Positions 17,621 to 27,866 are shown, numbered from the stretch's first letter. The stretch is 64,000 nt of DNA from G963678445 sp963678445 (GCA_963678445.1 OY782877.1:4774001-4838000); one strand, 5' to 3'. The notes: generated from the sequence alone by a model not told the origin. Made by a program: numbers and translations.

Positions 17621-20185
17621 TTATTTTTTGTGTTTCTTCTTTTTCCCTTTGTCCGTTTCCAGGGTAGTAGAAACCTTATCTAAACGGATGAGCATCGGTT
17701 CCAGTGAGTTCACCACCATGGGGAAAGTCACATCACGTCCCAGAATCAAGTCGCGTCCGCTGGACATACTGCTGGACAGATAGCAGTGCACCGGTTCTTT
17801 ACGTATATTAATCAAGTACAGATACGGCTGGCCATCAAGAACCACGTAGCGTGTCTTAATCCCTTCCTGGGGATACCCGAAAGCGTTAACAGGACGTGGG
17901 ATATCCGGAAGACTGCCCAGCACAATAGCGGCATCCATCGCATGCAGATACTCCGTGGGGAGATTCACGCCACGCACCAAAACGGTATTGGGCGTATTGC
18001 GAATTACACGATGGCGCGATCCCCCTTGGGGATTGTAGGGAATCGGCGTACCCACACGGGCTACGGTGCCGTTGTTCTCAACAAATGCAGCGATTTTCTC
18101 AAAGGTTTCATCCATCAGAGCCGGTGTATCGGGAATCACCAGCACTTTGTAGGAATCCAGCATGCCCTGCTGCACCTGCTCCTCAGAAATGAAACGCAGG
18201 CCATATCCTGAAAAAGAACATCCTTCGTAGGCAAACCAGGCCGACTCCAGATGGGGTACGCCATCGTCGAAAATTTTCGAGGCGTCACTGTAGAGAATTG
18301 CAACATCAGGTTGTGCTTCCTGAAACGCCACAATAATGGGAGCAAGACGGTTGATGTCCAGTTGTGCTGTCGCGAAAGCATCCAAGGTCTCCGGTCGTGA
18401 AAAGACAACTGTGTCTTCCGCAAGTGCAATGGCGTTCAAACCCGACATAACCGCATCCCAGATAGCGCTATGCACGTATTTATAGCTGTACTCTAAATCC
18501 AATGTATCATTTAATACGATATCATAGTCCATGTTGAGCATCGGCTTATCCGGTTGCAGCGAGTGCATAAGCGTATAAAACACGGACTGGCGCGGATAGC
18601 TCACCGCATAATAAGAATCTTTGGGGTTGGTGGTAGCGGAGCAACTGCCGGCATCCATCATTTTAGCCAACATGTCGCGATCGATCCCCCAGCGCGATTC
18701 CCCTTTATCGAAAGCGGCATCGGGTAACGTAATATGTAAGGGCAAATCGGGTGCGTAATGCCGTGCCGCCTCAGTAATCTCCGAAAAAAACGCCGTGCTC
18801 AGACTACGATGAAACTGCTGCCAGTCATATTGATACGCACGTCGATTGGGATACGTATGAGCAGGAGCATCTTCATCCCATATCGTAATTTCATCGTATG
18901 AAGCAAGATGCGCGTGCCACAAGCGATTTAGTTTCTGACGGTCCGGGTGTTGTTCTTTAACAAGCTCAATGAAGTTCTGACGTACAACTTCACCGTCAAA
19001 TTTAAAGCGAGGAGAACGCGCCAGACTGACGCTATTTACCATGGATTGCTGCGCAAGATAGGGCAGCGCCGCCTCTAAATGGCGCAGGTAGGTTTTCTTT
19101 ACCCCTGGCTGTGCGAGATCGACAAAGCCTTTATCTTTGAGGTTGGGCCATGTATCCAAAGCCCAGGTTCCCAGACGTTCAGGAGCCAATTGAACTGTCA
19201 AACTGATGTTATGATCCTGCGCTGCACGGAAAAGCGGATCGTAGGTTTGCTGAAAGGGGGCCACCTCGGTCAGACTCGACAGGGTGTCGGAGGGAGGAAG
19301 ATCAAAAACGGCCCAATTAAAGCCATATTCCGCCAAGGTTTCCAAGGTACCCGGATCGGCAGAGGCTAGCATGCGTCCAAACAAAAAGACCGGCGTATCG
19401 TCAACATAAATGTTGCCATTTCGCAAGGTCGCTTTTGATAGATCCAGTTTTGGCATTGTTTTTTGTAATTCCGGGGTCTGCAAACGCCAGACCGAAGAGG
19501 CCGCCAGAGATTCCTCAGTTGCTTTAAGATAGGAAATGGTGGCGTCCGCTTGTCGCCAAGTCTCCGTATCTAATAATTGCTGCGCCTGTTTTGCCGCATG
19601 GTCCGCAATTTTTATGCGGACTGCAAGATAGGGAGACAAGGGCGCTGTTTCCGAATTTTCCGTCTGCAAAAGCGACTCACGGACACTGGCAAGGCGCTTC
19701 AGCGCCTGGGCCAATTCCTCTTCCAAAGACACCTGGGTAACCTTTTTTATACGCGCTTTGGCATAGGCAGACTTGTACTCCTCGGTGTAATCCACTTCCA
19801 GAACAGTCTGATACACGCCTACCGGCAGTGTTTCCGTGTCCAACATGAAGCTGCATGTATTCTTACCCTGATGCAGATCCACCGTCAGTATACCTTCCTT
19901 CACCACCTGTTTCTGCTCGTCTAATACCGTAAGGCGCACATAGGTACTGCCATACGAGGCGTTGCTATGCACATAGAATGAAAATGGGATTTGCTGCGCC
20001 ACCGCAGGCGTGGTTCTTTCAGGAATTTCCAAATGTACCTGCAGGGTCGGCTCGTAGCTCTTCTCCAATACCCACAGGGTGTTTAACGCCATTGACGGTG
20101 TTGAACCGCCCTCCTGTGCTTCAACACCTGGCACTGCAAAAAGCATCCCCACGATACAAACTAGCCCAACAAAATGGAGCCTCAT
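17621..20185 (-). CDS. Secreted GH42-like glycoside hydrolase
   Basis: An 854-residue exported protein with signal peptide ending VPGVEAQ. An N-terminal beta-sandwich region (~30-230) is followed by a TIM-barrel region (~255-560) with GFNWAVFDLPPSD, ITLPDAAFD and NMDYDIVLNDT. A beta-galactosidase-trimerisation-like Rossmann domain (~585-720: VAILYSDASKIFDD, YKVLVIPDTPALMDE) and a C-terminal beta domain end in a Lys-rich tail (KGKKKKHKK). This order resembles GH42 and related large hydrolases of the PVC group. I cannot point to both catalytic acids, so activity and substrate are open. It shares architecture with the product at 31297-33495. Confidence 0.65.
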   Translation of the reverse strand: MRLHFVGLVCIVGMLFAVPGVEAQEGGSTPSMALNTLWVLEKSYEPTLQVHLEIPERTTPAVAQQIPFSFYVHSNASYGSTYVRLTVLDEQKQVVKEGILTVDLHQGKNTCSFMLDTETLPVGVYQTVLEVDYTEEYKSAYAKARIKKVTQVSLEEELAQALKRLASVRESLLQTENSETAPLSPYLAVRIKIADHAAKQAQQLLDTETWRQADATISYLKATEESLAASSVWRLQTPELQKTMPKLDLSKATLRNGNIYVDDTPVFLFGRMLASADPGTLETLAEYGFNWAVFDLPPSDTLSSLTEVAPFQQTYDPLFRAAQDHNISLTVQLAPERLGTWALDTWPNLKDKGFVDLAQPGVKKTYLRHLEAALPYLAQQSMVNSVSLARSPRFKFDGEVVRQNFIELVKEQHPDRQKLNRLWHAHLASYDEITIWDEDAPAHTYPNRRAYQYDWQQFHRSLSTAFFSEITEAARHYAPDLPLHITLPDAAFDKGESRWGIDRDMLAKMMDAGSCSATTNPKDSYYAVSYPRQSVFYTLMHSLQPDKPMLNMDYDIVLNDTLDLEYSYKYVHSAIWDAVMSGLNAIALAEDTVVFSRPETLDAFATAQLDINRLAPIIVAFQEAQPDVAILYSDASKIFDDGVPHLESAWFAYEGCSFSGYGLRFISEEQVQQGMLDSYKVLVIPDTPALMDETFEKIAAFVENNGTVARVGTPIPYNPQGGSRHRVIRNTPNTVLVRGVNLPTEYLHAMDAAIVLGSLPDIPRPVNAFGYPQEGIKTRYVVLDGQPYLYLINIRKEPVHCYLSSSMSSGRDLILGRDVTFPMVVNSLEPMLIRLDKVSTTLETDKGKKKKHKK

Positions 20186-20396
20186 CCAATCATCCTTTCC
20201 TGGCCCTTCAGGACCGTAATCCCCAGCAAGCTGTCATTACGCCCTCTATCCCTGCATAGGGAGTGCGAACGCATGTATTCTTCATAAGATATGCTTGTAT
20301 TGTATAGGCGCAACACCTAACGAATCAAAAGCAAACAGGATTCCAATTCTCTTTGTAGCTAACGCTATATCTTCTGGCTTCGTTGACACGGTACCT

Positions 20397-21971
20397 TTAA
20401 CGGGAAAAGAGACGCATCAAGTCCGTAATCTCTTTGAGGCGTAACGCGCGACAGAGTAATGTGTAGACCAAGGCAGCTAAACTAATGGGCACTATAACCG
20501 TTGCAAGCTCTTGCCACCATACCGGCGCATCCCACATACGTTCAAGGCGTACGACAGCGCCATATGTGACCACAGCCATTCCGCCAACGGCGAAAGCTAT
20601 TTTCAGCAAAGCCACGCCAAAATCGCGGTTCCATAACGCGCCAAATTTTGCCCAGAGCAACAGATATAAGGCACAAAAGTTTAGAGTAAACGAAATCGTG
20701 GTGGACAACGCCAATCCTCGGAAACCCATGGGTCCCACCAACATACAATTGAGCAGAATGTTAAGAAACATACTGGCCGAAGCCACAATAACCGGCGTTA
20801 CGGTATCCTGGACAGCATAAAAACCTTGTACACTTACTTTAACCCAGGCGAAGGCCAGAAGCCCCATGGCGTAATATACCAACGCAATCGAAGTGCGTTG
20901 CGTTGCATACGCATCAAAATGTCCATGCTCAAATAACAGGCGAATAACGGGTTCTCCCACCAGCATAAGTCCAACCATGGCCGGGGCAATCAGAAAAAAA
21001 GTTTGCCGCAACCCGTACAACAGGGTGTCCCGAATTTCCTCATGACGTTTATGTGCACCTGCCCGGGAAATCGCAGGCAAGATCGCAGCCGCCACCGCTA
21101 TACCAAAGACGGATAACGGTAATTGCACCAGACGATTAGCGTAGAACAATGCGGAGACGCAACCTGACTCCAGTGAATAGGCAAAAAAACTATCTACCAG
21201 CTTATTTACTTCCCCTGTTGCCTGTCCCACGATAACCGGCCCCAGCAACCAGAAAACTTTCCGAATTCCTGGGTGCCGTAGACGGAAATTGGGCCAGATA
21301 ACCCCGACCTTGCGGTACAAGGCTGCATACATGACCCCCAATTGTGCCAGTCCCCCTAGCCAAACCCCTATAACTAAAGCCCAGGCAGGCTCTTCAAAGT
21401 AGTTGCGCAACGCCAGACACGACAGGATCAAGGCCACATTAAGCAGCAGGGGTGACCAGGATGGGGTGGCGTAATGTTTTGCAATAAATAACGGCGCCAT
21501 GGCGAAAACTGCCATGCCGATTAGAAAGAGATAGGGGAAAATACCTTGGAGTAAACGTACTGTAGAATGCAGCGTTGCTGCGTCTTTCGGCGTGCTTCCC
21601 GTAAAGACACGCGCCAGCGTTAGCATTTGCGGCACATACGGCATGATCAGCACACCCAATAGCGTGAGCACGCCAAAAATTAATAACATAGCCGACATAC
21701 ACGCTGATATGAGTTCGCGATATGCCTCGGGAGAATCTTTCTCATGGCTTTCCGCAAATACCGGAACAAAGGCTGCATTCGTAGCCCCTTCCCCCAACAT
21801 ATCGCGCAACATGTTGGGCAATTTGAAGGCAAAGAAAAATGCATCTCGCGAGACAGCCGGGATGAGTGCACCTAAAACCATATCGCGCACCAGTCCCAAA
21901 ACACGGCTTAACAGCGTCCCCCCCGCAAAAATAGCAGCGAAGCGCGACAATTGACGTTTTGAAGTACTCAT
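20397..21971 (-). CDS. murJ: MurJ (MviN) lipid II flippase
   Basis: A 524-residue inner-membrane protein of the MOP superfamily that flips the peptidoglycan precursor lipid II to the periplasm. Hallmarks are the N-terminal SRVLGLVRDMVLGAL, AFFFAFKLPNMLRDMLGEGA, NAAFVPVF and the PLSVFGIAVAAAILPAIS segment around residue 280. About 14 hydrophobic helices are spread over the full length, as in the family. It lies 15 bases downstream of lnt on the same strand, so the two envelope genes are probably co-transcribed. Confidence 0.95.
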   Translation of the reverse strand: MSTSKRQLSRFAAIFAGGTLLSRVLGLVRDMVLGALIPAVSRDAFFFAFKLPNMLRDMLGEGATNAAFVPVFAESHEKDSPEAYRELISACMSAMLLIFGVLTLLGVLIMPYVPQMLTLARVFTGSTPKDAATLHSTVRLLQGIFPYLFLIGMAVFAMAPLFIAKHYATPSWSPLLLNVALILSCLALRNYFEEPAWALVIGVWLGGLAQLGVMYAALYRKVGVIWPNFRLRHPGIRKVFWLLGPVIVGQATGEVNKLVDSFFAYSLESGCVSALFYANRLVQLPLSVFGIAVAAAILPAISRAGAHKRHEEIRDTLLYGLRQTFFLIAPAMVGLMLVGEPVIRLLFEHGHFDAYATQRTSIALVYYAMGLLAFAWVKVSVQGFYAVQDTVTPVIVASASMFLNILLNCMLVGPMGFRGLALSTTISFTLNFCALYLLLWAKFGALWNRDFGVALLKIAFAVGGMAVVTYGAVVRLERMWDAPVWWQELATVIVPISLAALVYTLLCRALRLKEITDLMRLFSR

Positions 21972-21986
21972 CTACCCCTTCCGAGC

Positions 21987-23591
21987 TCAAGCATCTGCCG
22001 CCTCTCCCCCATCGCGATTGGTGTGTCGTCCACATTGCCAGCAGTACAGTGGAATCCCCAGAAAACACAAGAACAACCCCAATAGAAGGAGCGGGAAATA
22101 ACGCACCCCAAGGATTGTCCCCCCCGTCGCGGGAAGCGGGACCGGCAAAATACCGATACGTCGTTGCATCAGGTTGGCCATGGGGTGCTCGCATGCGTAA
22201 TCCCATTGGATCAAGCGTCCTGGATACACCAAGGTGCTACACAAGGGAGCAAACCGTCCATAAGGGTCAAACACCCCGGAAATACCTGTATTTGCGCAAT
22301 GCACCAGTGGCAGACGGGTCTCGACGGCTCGCATACGCGCAATCTCTAATTCCTGCGCCACCGCGTTACTTGAGCCAAACCACGCCAAGTTGGTAATAAC
22401 GGTCAAAAAATCCGCCCCTTGCCGTTGCAATGCCACCGCCATGGGAGAAAATAATACTTCGAAACAAATCAATGGACCCAACTGACGCAGGGGCAACTTC
22501 AGCACCTTCTGTTTTTCCCCGGCATCTACATCTGTGGGTACAATCTGACGCAAAAAAGGGAAAAGTGTATCAAAAGGCATATATTCGCCAAAGGGAGCCA
22601 AATGCACCTTATCGTATACATCGCACACCGTTCCAGAGGCCTCCAGCAATACACTCGAATTGTATTCGCGCCGCACCGGCCCTGATTCAACGCGGGTGGT
22701 GCCTGCAAAAAGAAATGCATTCGTACTCGACGTCATCTCTTTAAGCCAAGGCAACACCGCCTCCCGCGAAAAATCACACATGACCAATGCTTCTGGCCAC
22801 ACCCACAAGTCTGCCTGTTGTTGTTTCTTTTGCGTCTGTACAATCTGTGCCTGTTCCACCGCCATACGCACCATGGGAACCGTAAATTCCGGGTCCCATT
22901 TCATTTCCTGTGCATAGTTGGACTGATACAAACCCACCTGAAAGGGCTCTTCACCATAGTTCGCCTCCTCCATCAACAGCTTTCCCCCCAGATGCAGCCC
23001 CCCTAGCAACAAACACGCTGCCCCAAGATAAATCAGGCGATGTTTCTTTGTTATCCAGGCCGTTGCGAGCAACGCATTGCAGAGGATCAATACACAGGAA
23101 AGCAGCAATACGCCTCCCCAAGCCGCCCACTGCAAAACAAACGGGTTTCCACCCTGGCTGTATCCTAATGCCCCCCAGCCAAAGCCTGTGAACAGATTCG
23201 CCTGAATCCACTCCATCCCGCCCCATAATGTCATTAAAAGCAATGGTGAAAGGGTCTGGTAAGGAAGATACTTACGAATACTCACCCAGGCAGCGCCCAA
23301 CAATCCCCAGAACAAGGCCAGCCCAATACACAAAAGCTGATAGCCCAGAAGCGCCCAGCCCCCAGCCCAAAAAATATTACTGATCAGCCATTGTAAAAGC
23401 AGACTGTAGAAAACCCATCCAGATAGAAAGAAATGCAGGGCGGCATTTCGGGGAGACAAGTGCTGCGCCAAAATAAACAACGGCAACAAAGCCACCCACG
23501 CAAGCGGATGCCAATGGAAGGAAGGGAAACTACAAGCCAGCAACACTCCGGAGAGCAAGGCGGCTTTATACCGGTTTAAAAAACACCACAT
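21987..23591 (-). CDS. lnt: Apolipoprotein N-acyltransferase
   Basis: About 534 residues. This enzyme adds the third acyl chain to lipoproteins in the inner membrane. Six or so N-terminal membrane helices (FPSFHWHPLAWVALLPLF is typical) precede a periplasmic nitrilase domain with Glu267 (VWPEAL), Lys328 (YDKVHLAPFGEYMPF) and Cys376 (LICFEV), the expected E-K-C triad. A final helix lies near the C-terminus. I chose the ATG at 23591; a TTG at 23630 in the same frame would add 13 residues. Neither has a strong ribosome binding site. Its presence fits an outer-membrane organism with triacylated lipoproteins. Confidence 0.93.
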   Translation of the reverse strand: MWCFLNRYKAALLSGVLLACSFPSFHWHPLAWVALLPLFILAQHLSPRNAALHFFLSGWVFYSLLLQWLISNIFWAGGWALLGYQLLCIGLALFWGLLGAAWVSIRKYLPYQTLSPLLLMTLWGGMEWIQANLFTGFGWGALGYSQGGNPFVLQWAAWGGVLLLSCVLILCNALLATAWITKKHRLIYLGAACLLLGGLHLGGKLLMEEANYGEEPFQVGLYQSNYAQEMKWDPEFTVPMVRMAVEQAQIVQTQKKQQQADLWVWPEALVMCDFSREAVLPWLKEMTSSTNAFLFAGTTRVESGPVRREYNSSVLLEASGTVCDVYDKVHLAPFGEYMPFDTLFPFLRQIVPTDVDAGEKQKVLKLPLRQLGPLICFEVLFSPMAVALQRQGADFLTVITNLAWFGSSNAVAQELEIARMRAVETRLPLVHCANTGISGVFDPYGRFAPLCSTLVYPGRLIQWDYACEHPMANLMQRRIGILPVPLPATGGTILGVRYFPLLLLGLFLCFLGIPLYCWQCGRHTNRDGGEAADA

Positions 23592-23681
23592 AACAGCCGC
23601 ATCATGCGTCAGAAGGGGAGGAAAAATCAAGACGAAACTCTATTCGCAGCTCCGTAACGGGTATAAATAGCAACGTCACGC

Positions 23682-24749
23682 CTACAATTCATCCTGCATA
23701 ACCCGGACCTCATTATCAATCCGGTCTGCATTTGCCCATTCACTTCCCCGCGCACGCCAGAAACTCATCGCACTAGCCCCCATCTTAGATGGGGCACGCA
23801 AATCGACAATCGTCGGAGAAACGAAAACCAGTAAATGGGTCACTTCCGCATCCGAACGACGATGACGGAATGGCATCCCTAAAACAGGTACGCGACCTAA
23901 TATGGGCACGCGACGTTCCGTTTTTCGTACAACGCGACTCGATAGGCCACCAATGACCAAGGTCTGGCCATTGGGCACCTGCACAAAACCGGTCTGCGAG
24001 CGTTTTGAAAAAACAGGCAAATCAACACCACGAAGATTCTCAATGCTGTTAATATCACTTACTTCCAGCTGCTGCAGATGCAGCTGTACGAAATCGCTGG
24101 GCAGTATCGAGGCTTGTAGCTTTAACACGACACCGATATCACGCCAAGCCACACTTAAATTAGGCACCCCCTTCGTATACTGCACCGTCTGGTACGGTAC
24201 CTGACCACCTGCTTTGATTTCCGCTAGCCCTGCATTAACGACCAACAGCTCCGGCTTCGAAATCAAGTCTACATCTACCTGATCTTCAGTTGCACGAAAG
24301 GCACCGTCAATCGTGCCATAGCCCGAATTAATAATGCTAAACGTCATCCCCGCGCCTTGCCGGGTTTGCACCCCCGCACGCGGATCCTCATCGGGACGTA
24401 GAATCGGGTTAAAGCTATTGGGAGAGGGGGCAGACGGGCTGGGTAGGGTTACTTGTGAAAAATCCCCACTTGGATCAAAGAGATTCGTCGTTACCTGCTG
24501 CACAGAACCTTGCTGTTCAACCTGACGCACGAAACGCGTATAGTCCAAATTTGCACCAATATTCCGCAGGCCTTTTTCATTGGTTTCACTAATCCAAACC
24601 TGTACCTGTACCTGACGAATGTCCACTGGTGCGGGTGGCGGGGCAGGTGCCGGAGCAGGTTGTGCCTCGGGTTTTGCCTCTTCTGCAACCGCAGAAAAAA
24701 GTGTCACCAGCACGAGTACAACGATATATAAACTGCGATAGCGCATCAT
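23682..24749 (-). CDS. Secretin-domain protein lacking N-domains (second of pair)
   Basis: A 355-residue exported protein (signal MMRYRSLYIVVLVLVTLFSAVA). The mature N-terminus is Pro/Ala-rich (PAPAPAPPPAPV) and passes directly to a secretin core: QVQVWISETNEKGLRNIG, SKPELLVVNAGLAEIKAGGQ, then FVQVPNGQTLVIGGLSSR and RVPILGRVPVLGMPFRHR, ending THLLVFVSPTIVD. These match the C-terminal outer-membrane-channel domain of type II/III/IV secretins. The N0-N2 ring domains of full-length GspD/PilQ are absent. The start overlaps the stop of the upstream secretin gene by 4 bases (ATGA), indicating coupled translation. Confidence 0.83.
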   Translation of the reverse strand: MMRYRSLYIVVLVLVTLFSAVAEEAKPEAQPAPAPAPPPAPVDIRQVQVQVWISETNEKGLRNIGANLDYTRFVRQVEQQGSVQQVTTNLFDPSGDFSQVTLPSPSAPSPNSFNPILRPDEDPRAGVQTRQGAGMTFSIINSGYGTIDGAFRATEDQVDVDLISKPELLVVNAGLAEIKAGGQVPYQTVQYTKGVPNLSVAWRDIGVVLKLQASILPSDFVQLHLQQLEVSDINSIENLRGVDLPVFSKRSQTGFVQVPNGQTLVIGGLSSRVVRKTERRVPILGRVPVLGMPFRHRRSDAEVTHLLVFVSPTIVDLRAPSKMGASAMSFWRARGSEWANADRIDNEVRVMQDEL

Positions 24750-25876
24750 TTTTCATCTCCACCCAAAGCCGAAGTTACTTCATCATCGCTAGTGGTACCG
24801 CTCAACCCTTCCGCGATTCCCTTGGGTACATCACTGATACCTTCCAATACCCCCGTGATAACGTCCGACGGCGTTTTCTTCTCCTCTTTTTCCTCCTCCG
24901 CATCTTCCTCTAAAAAGCCGAACTCATCTGAAATGGTATATGCCGGACGCCATAATTCAGATTTAACCAGAAAAACCAATTCGCGACGTCCTTCCTCAAC
25001 CGCTTGGTTGCCAATCCCTGCCGTCAACGGAACCTGGGGTGTCGAAAATGGCGCAACACGTTGTACAACGCCATTCAGGAAGTCTTCCCCTTGCGTCAAC
25101 CATGGCAACGTCGTCAGATTTTTGTTTTTAGTATTGCGATACAGACCACCCAATATCAATACCTGACCATTGCGTACCCATGCAGTCGTACTCACACTGC
25201 GCGAAATAAACTCCGGTACGCTAATGGCATTCGAAGCTCCCCCACCACTGGCCAGCAAGTCATCCAGTGCAATTGTAATACGTGAACCTTCCTCGTTCAC
25301 CGTCGCACTCAGGGTTAATTTGATATAGATATCATCCGTCGTATTCGGATTGCCATCATCATCCACTACCTGATTAGCTTTTACGTTAAGATTCACACCC
25401 GTTGGCCGGAACTCCGTAACCTGCGCCACCGTCGCACCAACCACCACGGTACTTTCATAAGGAATTTCCTGTACGGTCTCAATAATCGTAGGTACTTCGC
25501 TGCCCACCAACACCATCACTTTAGGTCGCGACAGGATATAAGCGCGGTTTTGGTCAACCAATGCCTGTAACACCATCTCAATATCGCCGTAATGCGTTGT
25601 TATGTTATCGAGAAAAACCGTCAGGCCTGCATTAGTGGTATTTGGGAATGTGATATCCGCTGATGTAATGGCCCCGTTGCCACTAGACACACGGCCATAG
25701 GGACGTGGGGTATTGCGCTGTTTGAAATATGCGCTCAACCCTGTTTCCACACCCGTTGTGGTTTGGAATTCCACTATTTTGACGGCTACATTAACCTGCT
25801 GCTTCTCCTGAGCTGCGACAGAGGTCGCAACCGCGGTTATGAGCAACACGCTAAATACCAGTATTAAACGTTGCAT
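24746..25876 (-). CDS. Secretin-domain protein lacking N-domains (first of pair)
   Basis: About 376 residues. The start at 25876 (MQRLILVFSVLLITAVATSVAAQ, a clean signal peptide) lies 4 bases beyond the lipoprotein stop, preferred over far upstream in-frame starts. The core matches a secretin domain: VNVAVKIVEFQTTTGVETGL, LSRPKVMVLVGSEVPTIIE, TTAWVRNGQVLILGGLYRN, LPWLTQGEDFLN and ELVFLVKSELW. Ring-forming N-domains are missing. The C-terminus is acidic/basic and probably disordered (EEDAEEEKEEKKT). With the paralogue downstream and the lipoprotein upstream it may form a reduced secretin channel or a hetero-oligomer. Confidence 0.83.
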   Translation of the reverse strand: MQRLILVFSVLLITAVATSVAAQEKQQVNVAVKIVEFQTTTGVETGLSAYFKQRNTPRPYGRVSSGNGAITSADITFPNTTNAGLTVFLDNITTHYGDIEMVLQALVDQNRAYILSRPKVMVLVGSEVPTIIETVQEIPYESTVVVGATVAQVTEFRPTGVNLNVKANQVVDDDGNPNTTDDIYIKLTLSATVNEEGSRITIALDDLLASGGGASNAISVPEFISRSVSTTAWVRNGQVLILGGLYRNTKNKNLTTLPWLTQGEDFLNGVVQRVAPFSTPQVPLTAGIGNQAVEEGRRELVFLVKSELWRPAYTISDEFGFLEEDAEEEKEEKKTPSDVITGVLEGISDVPKGIAEGLSGTTSDDEVTSALGGDEK

Positions 25877-25880
25877 AATA

Positions 25881-26879
25881 TTACCGTTCAAAAGTCCCTT
25901 CGCATTCATAGCGAAACACGTTTTCAATATTGTCAAAGTTAGTAAAACGAACACTAAACGCACGGGTTTCTCCTGCACGCAAGCGCCCAACGTTCACCGT
26001 CTTCACATCGTAAATCAAACTGCCAAAACCATAGATAGTTACCACCACCTGCACATCACGCAGCGTGTCATTCCCCCTGTTCACAACCTGTCCGCTAACA
26101 TGGTAATTCGTGTCGTGCCCCGTTGCCTTTTGCCACGTACTGGCCTTGCCGCTGCGATATGAATGGGTATTGACTACCAACAACGGCTCTTCTTCTGCAT
26201 AGCGCCGCGCCACTTCTTCAGGGCTTAGAATGATAAAATCCCCTTTAGGACCACGTTCAATACGCGTGCGAATAGTAGCGTCGGTTTCCAATTGCGGCCA
26301 TTGTTGAATCAAAGCAATATAGAGTGCGCCTGCCTTTTGATAGTGGCCTGCTTTCCAATACAGATCGGCCAACTCCAACTCATCCGCAAATTTAGCCGGA
26401 TCTCCCTCCGCCTTTTCTTCGATCGACTCTATTTGTTTCTGGATAACGTCCTCTGTAACAACCCCCTCTTGCATATCGCCTGCAATACTCGTCAAATATT
26501 CTCGTGCCAATACAACATATTTCCCCTCTGGCATTGACGTTAGATATTCGTTGAAATACAGTAACGCTTCCCGATAACCTCCAATCTGGTAATAGGCCAA
26601 GCCCAGGAAATAACGCGCCTCGGCGCCTGACTGGGTATCGGGGTAGTTTGTGGCAATACGTTGCAGACGGGGAATAACCAGCGAATAGTCGCCCGCACGC
26701 ACCATACGTTGTGCGACGACCAAATCTTGCCTTGCCGCACTACCATCTAGTACATGCCCTTCGGGTGCAGAAGCCTGGGTATCGGTAGAGACAGGCGCTG
26801 GCCTTGGCGCTGTGACACAACCGGCCAAGTAAAGGATGCATCCCCCCACCAACATATGTGTTAAATATCGGGTCACCAT
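25881..26879 (-). CDS. TPR-repeat lipoprotein, possible pilotin/accessory of the secretin pair
   Basis: A 332-residue lipoprotein: the lipobox LYLAGC near residue 21 predicts lipidation, completed by the Lnt encoded nearby. Residues ~50-210 carry tetratricopeptide-like repeats (VPRLQRIATNYPDTQSGAEA, YFLGLAYYQIGGYREALLYF, LADLYWKAGHYQKAGALY), as in BamD/YbgF/PilF-type proteins. The C-terminal ~90 residues resemble a FxLYD-type beta-sandwich (VSGQVVNRGNDTLRDVQVVV). It heads a tight operon with two secretin-core genes. TPR lipoproteins act as pilotins for secretins in type IV pilus systems, so a pilotin-like role is inferred. Confidence 0.82.
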   Translation of the reverse strand: MVTRYLTHMLVGGCILYLAGCVTAPRPAPVSTDTQASAPEGHVLDGSAARQDLVVAQRMVRAGDYSLVIPRLQRIATNYPDTQSGAEARYFLGLAYYQIGGYREALLYFNEYLTSMPEGKYVVLAREYLTSIAGDMQEGVVTEDVIQKQIESIEEKAEGDPAKFADELELADLYWKAGHYQKAGALYIALIQQWPQLETDATIRTRIERGPKGDFIILSPEEVARRYAEEEPLLVVNTHSYRSGKASTWQKATGHDTNYHVSGQVVNRGNDTLRDVQVVVTIYGFGSLIYDVKTVNVGRLRAGETRAFSVRFTNFDNIENVFRYECEGTFER

Positions 26880-26992
26880 AATGCGCTTCTGCTTCCTGCA
26901 CCGCTAAGGCGCTTTCCCCAAAACACCGCTTTTAAGATATACCGCACACCAGAAAGGTAGTAACCGAGGTCCTAAGAATAAAAGGGAGGTAC

Positions 26993-27394
26993 TTATTTAA
27001 ACTTCTTCAGAACTAAGGAAGTGATATCATCTGCCGGGATGGATGGCTCAAGCGCTCCCAAGTAGTCTTTTTCAGCAATCAAATCGTAATCGGTCTCTTC
27101 ACCCACTTCAGCAATGGCACGAATTGCTTGTTCACTGGCTTTGCTGATCAGAATCCAATATTTGGCTGAACCTGCCTCAATCTTATTCTTCTTTATCGAG
27201 GCATATTCCTCAGTAGCACGTATAATTTTCCTATAATCCACCTGTGCCGGTTTTTCAAAACTGGCTGCGGTCCCCCAAAAGATCTTTTGATCGTCTATTT
27301 TGTCCGCTGGGATTGAATAGGCCTCTGCCCACGCACCCATCATCACAAACATGACGCCTATAACTGTCGCAATACATCCCGCTTTCTTCCGCAT
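26993..27394 (-). CDS. Small exported protein of unknown function
   Basis: About 133 residues. The start at 27394 has GAGGTAA at the right distance and gives a signal peptide (KAGCIATVIGVMFVMMGAWAEA). The mature part is short, alpha-helical in character (ATEEYASIKKNKIEAG, KASEQAIRAIAEV) and ends in LVLKKFK. I recognise no family. It is 113 bases upstream of the secretin operon on the same strand and may belong with it. Confidence 0.65.
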   Translation of the reverse strand: MRKKAGCIATVIGVMFVMMGAWAEAYSIPADKIDDQKIFWGTAASFEKPAQVDYRKIIRATEEYASIKKNKIEAGSAKYWILISKASEQAIRAIAEVGEETDYDLIAEKDYLGALEPSIPADDITSLVLKKFK

Positions 27395-27607
27395 TTTTAT
27401 TACCTCAGCGTTTCTATCGTATTCAGCGCCATGCACCCATACGACGCCCCACCCGATCTTTTTACCTACTATATATTGTGTCTATCCTACGATCCTCTCC
27501 TGAAAATGTCAAGTAATTCCACTTTCCCGTGTATTATTCGAGCTTTTTCCAGAACAGTACTTTAAGGCTTCAACTTCTGGGCTTATCACTGCAGAACCCA
27601 CTTCTCT

Positions 27608-27651
27608 AAAAGAGGTTAGGAGGCGCTTCGACCTCCTGCATAATCCTCTTT
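27608..27651. other. nested inverted repeat
   Basis: AAAGAGG...CCTCTTT arms enclose AGGAGG (27618-27623) and CCTCCT (27632-27637). As RNA this forms a stacked hairpin with an anti-Shine-Dalgarno-like CCTCC exposed or paired. Purpose unknown; it may be part of a small RNA or chance. Confidence 0.35.
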
Positions 27652-27866
27652 CTGATGCATATTATCCCGTCGCATATCAAAAAGTTCCTTCCTTTATCAT
27701 CAAACCTGACGAAATCCCACTATTTTTATTCTACCATTATTTCTTCACGGTCGTTATAAAAGTCGGAATCTCAACCGTTATCATCCAAACCGCATTACCG
27801 GCTGGGCAAAAGTGTGCATAGCCTGATTCCTATAATATTGCGGTTGTCAGACATCGCCAAATGTCT

